Assembly (NCBI GenBank): GCA_902788205.1
Contig: CADAJJ010000007.1
Span: 44,384-108,383, forward strand
Direction of reading: 5' to 3'
Source of the DNA: RUG023 sp900315435
GTDB taxonomy: Bacteria > Spirochaetota > Spirochaetia > Sphaerochaetales > Sphaerochaetaceae
DNA: 64,000 bases
Shown: positions 62,902 to 64,000 of the stretch, one piece after another
Position numbering within the stretch: position 1 is the first letter of the stretch
Layout of the letters: each line of letters opens with the position of its first letter
Program-made: the position numbers and the translations under genes
The notes under the pieces: model-generated
Database searches by the model: none
What the model was told of the DNA's origin: nothing
Seen by the model: the letters and a program-made list of their open reading frames with translations, nothing else

Positions 62902-63686
62902 TGCGACAATACCTCCTGCCGAAAACCTATTCCGGAGAGGGGACACTCACCCTCTCCGAACGGGACAGCCGGTACCTGACCAAGGTGCTTCGCTACGCTC
63001 CGGGAACCTGCTTCAACGGAATCGACCAAAGCGGAAAGGTGTATGACCTTGTCCTTATCGACAAGCAGACCCTAGGGATAAGCCCTGCGGAAAATGGAAA
63101 AGCGAAACAAGCAAGCGATACGCTTCCCTCCGTAAAAGGTCTTCCCAGACTTCACTTGCTCCAGTGCCTATGCAAAGGCAAGAAAGATGATTCAATTATC
63201 CGTCAGGCAACAGAAATCGGCGTCCTTTCCATCACTTTTGTCCAAAGCAGGTTTTGTGTCTCGGATGCCTCGAACAAGACAATCAAGGCAATGAAGGCAC
63301 GAAACGAGCGCTATGAGGCCATCATCAAAGAAGCTATCCAGCAAAGTGGCTCGGCTATTCCGACCAGCCTCACCCCAGAAGTGCTTGGAATCGAGGAAGT
63401 TCCGGAATTCTGCAAGAACGGGCTTGGAATCTTCTTTCATCAGGATCCACTGGAAAACCAGCAAAGCCTTGGGGAGCTGCTTGCGGGACAAACGCCAAAC
63501 GCAGACATCTACCTGCTCGTGGGAAGCGAGGGCGGGTTTTCCGCTGAGGAGTGCGCTCTCTTGAAGCAGGGAGGCATGTTTCCCGTCCTATTGAAGACCA
63601 ATATCCTTCGGGCAGAGACCGCGGCGGTCTATGCGCTCGCAGCATGCCAGAGCCTTTTGCAAGAGAAGCCTCATCTTCCCTTGTAA
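62898..63686 (+). CDS. rsmE: 16S rRNA (uracil-1498-N3)-methyltransferase
   Basis: It methylates U1498 of 16S rRNA. The 262-residue SPOUT-fold protein has an N-terminal PUA-like part (RQYLLP, RYLTKVLRYAPG) and the SAM-binding knot with KKDDSIIRQATEIGV, LLVGSEGGFS and LKTNILRAETAA, all typical of RsmE. The start is an ATGATG overlapping the protease stop; either ATG may be used, with AGGGGAA upstream. Confidence 0.94.
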   Translation: MMRQYLLPKTYSGEGTLTLSERDSRYLTKVLRYAPGTCFNGIDQSGKVYDLVLIDKQTLGISPAENGKAKQASDTLPSVKGLPRLHLLQCLCKGKKDDSIIRQATEIGVLSITFVQSRFCVSDASNKTIKAMKARNERYEAIIKEAIQQSGSAIPTSLTPEVLGIEEVPEFCKNGLGIFFHQDPLENQQSLGELLAGQTPNADIYLLVGSEGGFSAEECALLKQGGMFPVLLKTNILRAETAAVYALAACQSLLQEKPHLPL

Positions 63687-63755
63687 GGCAATTGCCGAAA
63701 AACCGCGCCGACTGGAAAGCCTTCTTACCCGGAATAAAGGCATGAATCTCCCTGA

Positions 63756-64000
63756 ATGGTTCAAATCGCCGAAAAGAGCGGTTTTGTAGAGTATGTATAC
63801 TCGAAAGAAAAGCCCACCGGGAGGGCGTCCGTCCCGGGAAAGGTGTATGACAGGAAGTTCAAGACTTTCGTGATGCACAAGGAGGTGTTCGCCTTTGCCG
63901 TCGCCCGTCTGGTCCGGCAGTTCAAGGGCGTCCCCTATCAGGAGCTGGTCGGCCTGGTCCAGCGGAACGACCGCGAGCGGGATACGGCCCGCCTCGACAC
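63756..64000 (+). CDS. Unidentified gene, cut by the right edge
   Basis: An open frame starting MVQIAEKSGFVEYV at 63756 (directly after an in-frame stop) runs past the window end with at least 81 residues, basic in composition (KVYDRKFKTFVMHKE, RLVRQFKGVPYQELV). No family is recognised from this part; an alternative start is a GTG near 63852. The basic, charged N-terminus would fit a nucleic-acid-binding or transposase-type protein, but that is a guess. Confidence 0.45.
   Translation, partial: MVQIAEKSGFVEYVYSKEKPTGRASVPGKVYDRKFKTFVMHKEVFAFAVARLVRQFKGVPYQELVGLVQRNDRERDTARLD

Noticed and set aside
1..64000. Prophage, CRISPR array, toxin-antitoxin or classical defence island
   Set aside because: No repeat-spacer pattern, integrase, restriction-modification, or toxin-antitoxin pair was seen; the gene content is metabolic and housekeeping.

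Overview
The window is a dense, GC-rich bacterial chromosome segment with no rRNA, tRNA, CRISPR array, prophage or complete insertion sequence that I can see. It looks like a spirochaete, most likely of the Sphaerochaeta/Treponema group. The reasons are: substrate-binding proteins whose signal peptides end in FAQGS-type sequences; an MglB whose fold order is permuted as in Treponema pallidum Tp0684; an MglC with a long extra N-terminal coiled coil; a DAHP synthase/prephenate dehydratase fusion; and a DUF4416 gene. This assignment is inference.

Layout. 1-3.5 kb: class II (B12) ribonucleotide reductase nrdJ with probable NrdR boxes, then gdhA. 3.5-7 kb: a receiver/PEP-synthase-like protein and a pseudouridine synthase. 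7-11 kb: parE-parC. 11-15.4 kb: the mglBAC sugar importer. 15.6-22.8 kb: a carbohydrate island with a phosphodiester glycosidase, an ABC importer whose binding-protein gene is frameshifted, a LacI regulator and a sulfatase. 22.9-24.1 kb: NADP isocitrate dehydrogenase. 24.2-28.6 kb: a FecBCD-type importer facing a methyltransferase-THEP1 NTPase fusion and a secreted protein. 28.7-40.5 kb: housekeeping genes (CNNM/CorC protein, leuS, acetyltransferase, serine dehydratase, aromatic biosynthesis, nth, Nudix, homocysteine methyltransferase). 40.5-47.9 kb: a second catabolic operon (phosphohexomutase, DeoR regulator, TIM-barrel isomerase, Fe3+/Afu-type ABC importer), which I predict imports phosphorylated sugars. 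48-64 kb: pth, a 1107-residue GH13 protein, a symporter and membrane-protein pair, a secreted metallo-beta-lactamase-fold protein, a MATE exporter, gpmI, aminopeptidase P, lgt, an S41 protease, rsmE and a partial gene at the right edge.

The metabolism suggested is that of an anaerobic saccharolytic organism: three sugar-type ABC importers, glycan-trimming enzymes (sulfatase, phosphodiester glycosidase), intracellular amylase-type and phosphohexomutase steps, glycolytic gpmI, and a class II reductase.

Two regulatory patterns recur. First, many genes without a Shine-Dalgarno sequence have a good -10 box only 6-7 bases before the ATG, which predicts leaderless mRNAs. Second, each of the three sugar-type ABC operons has a strong hairpin directly after its binding-protein gene.
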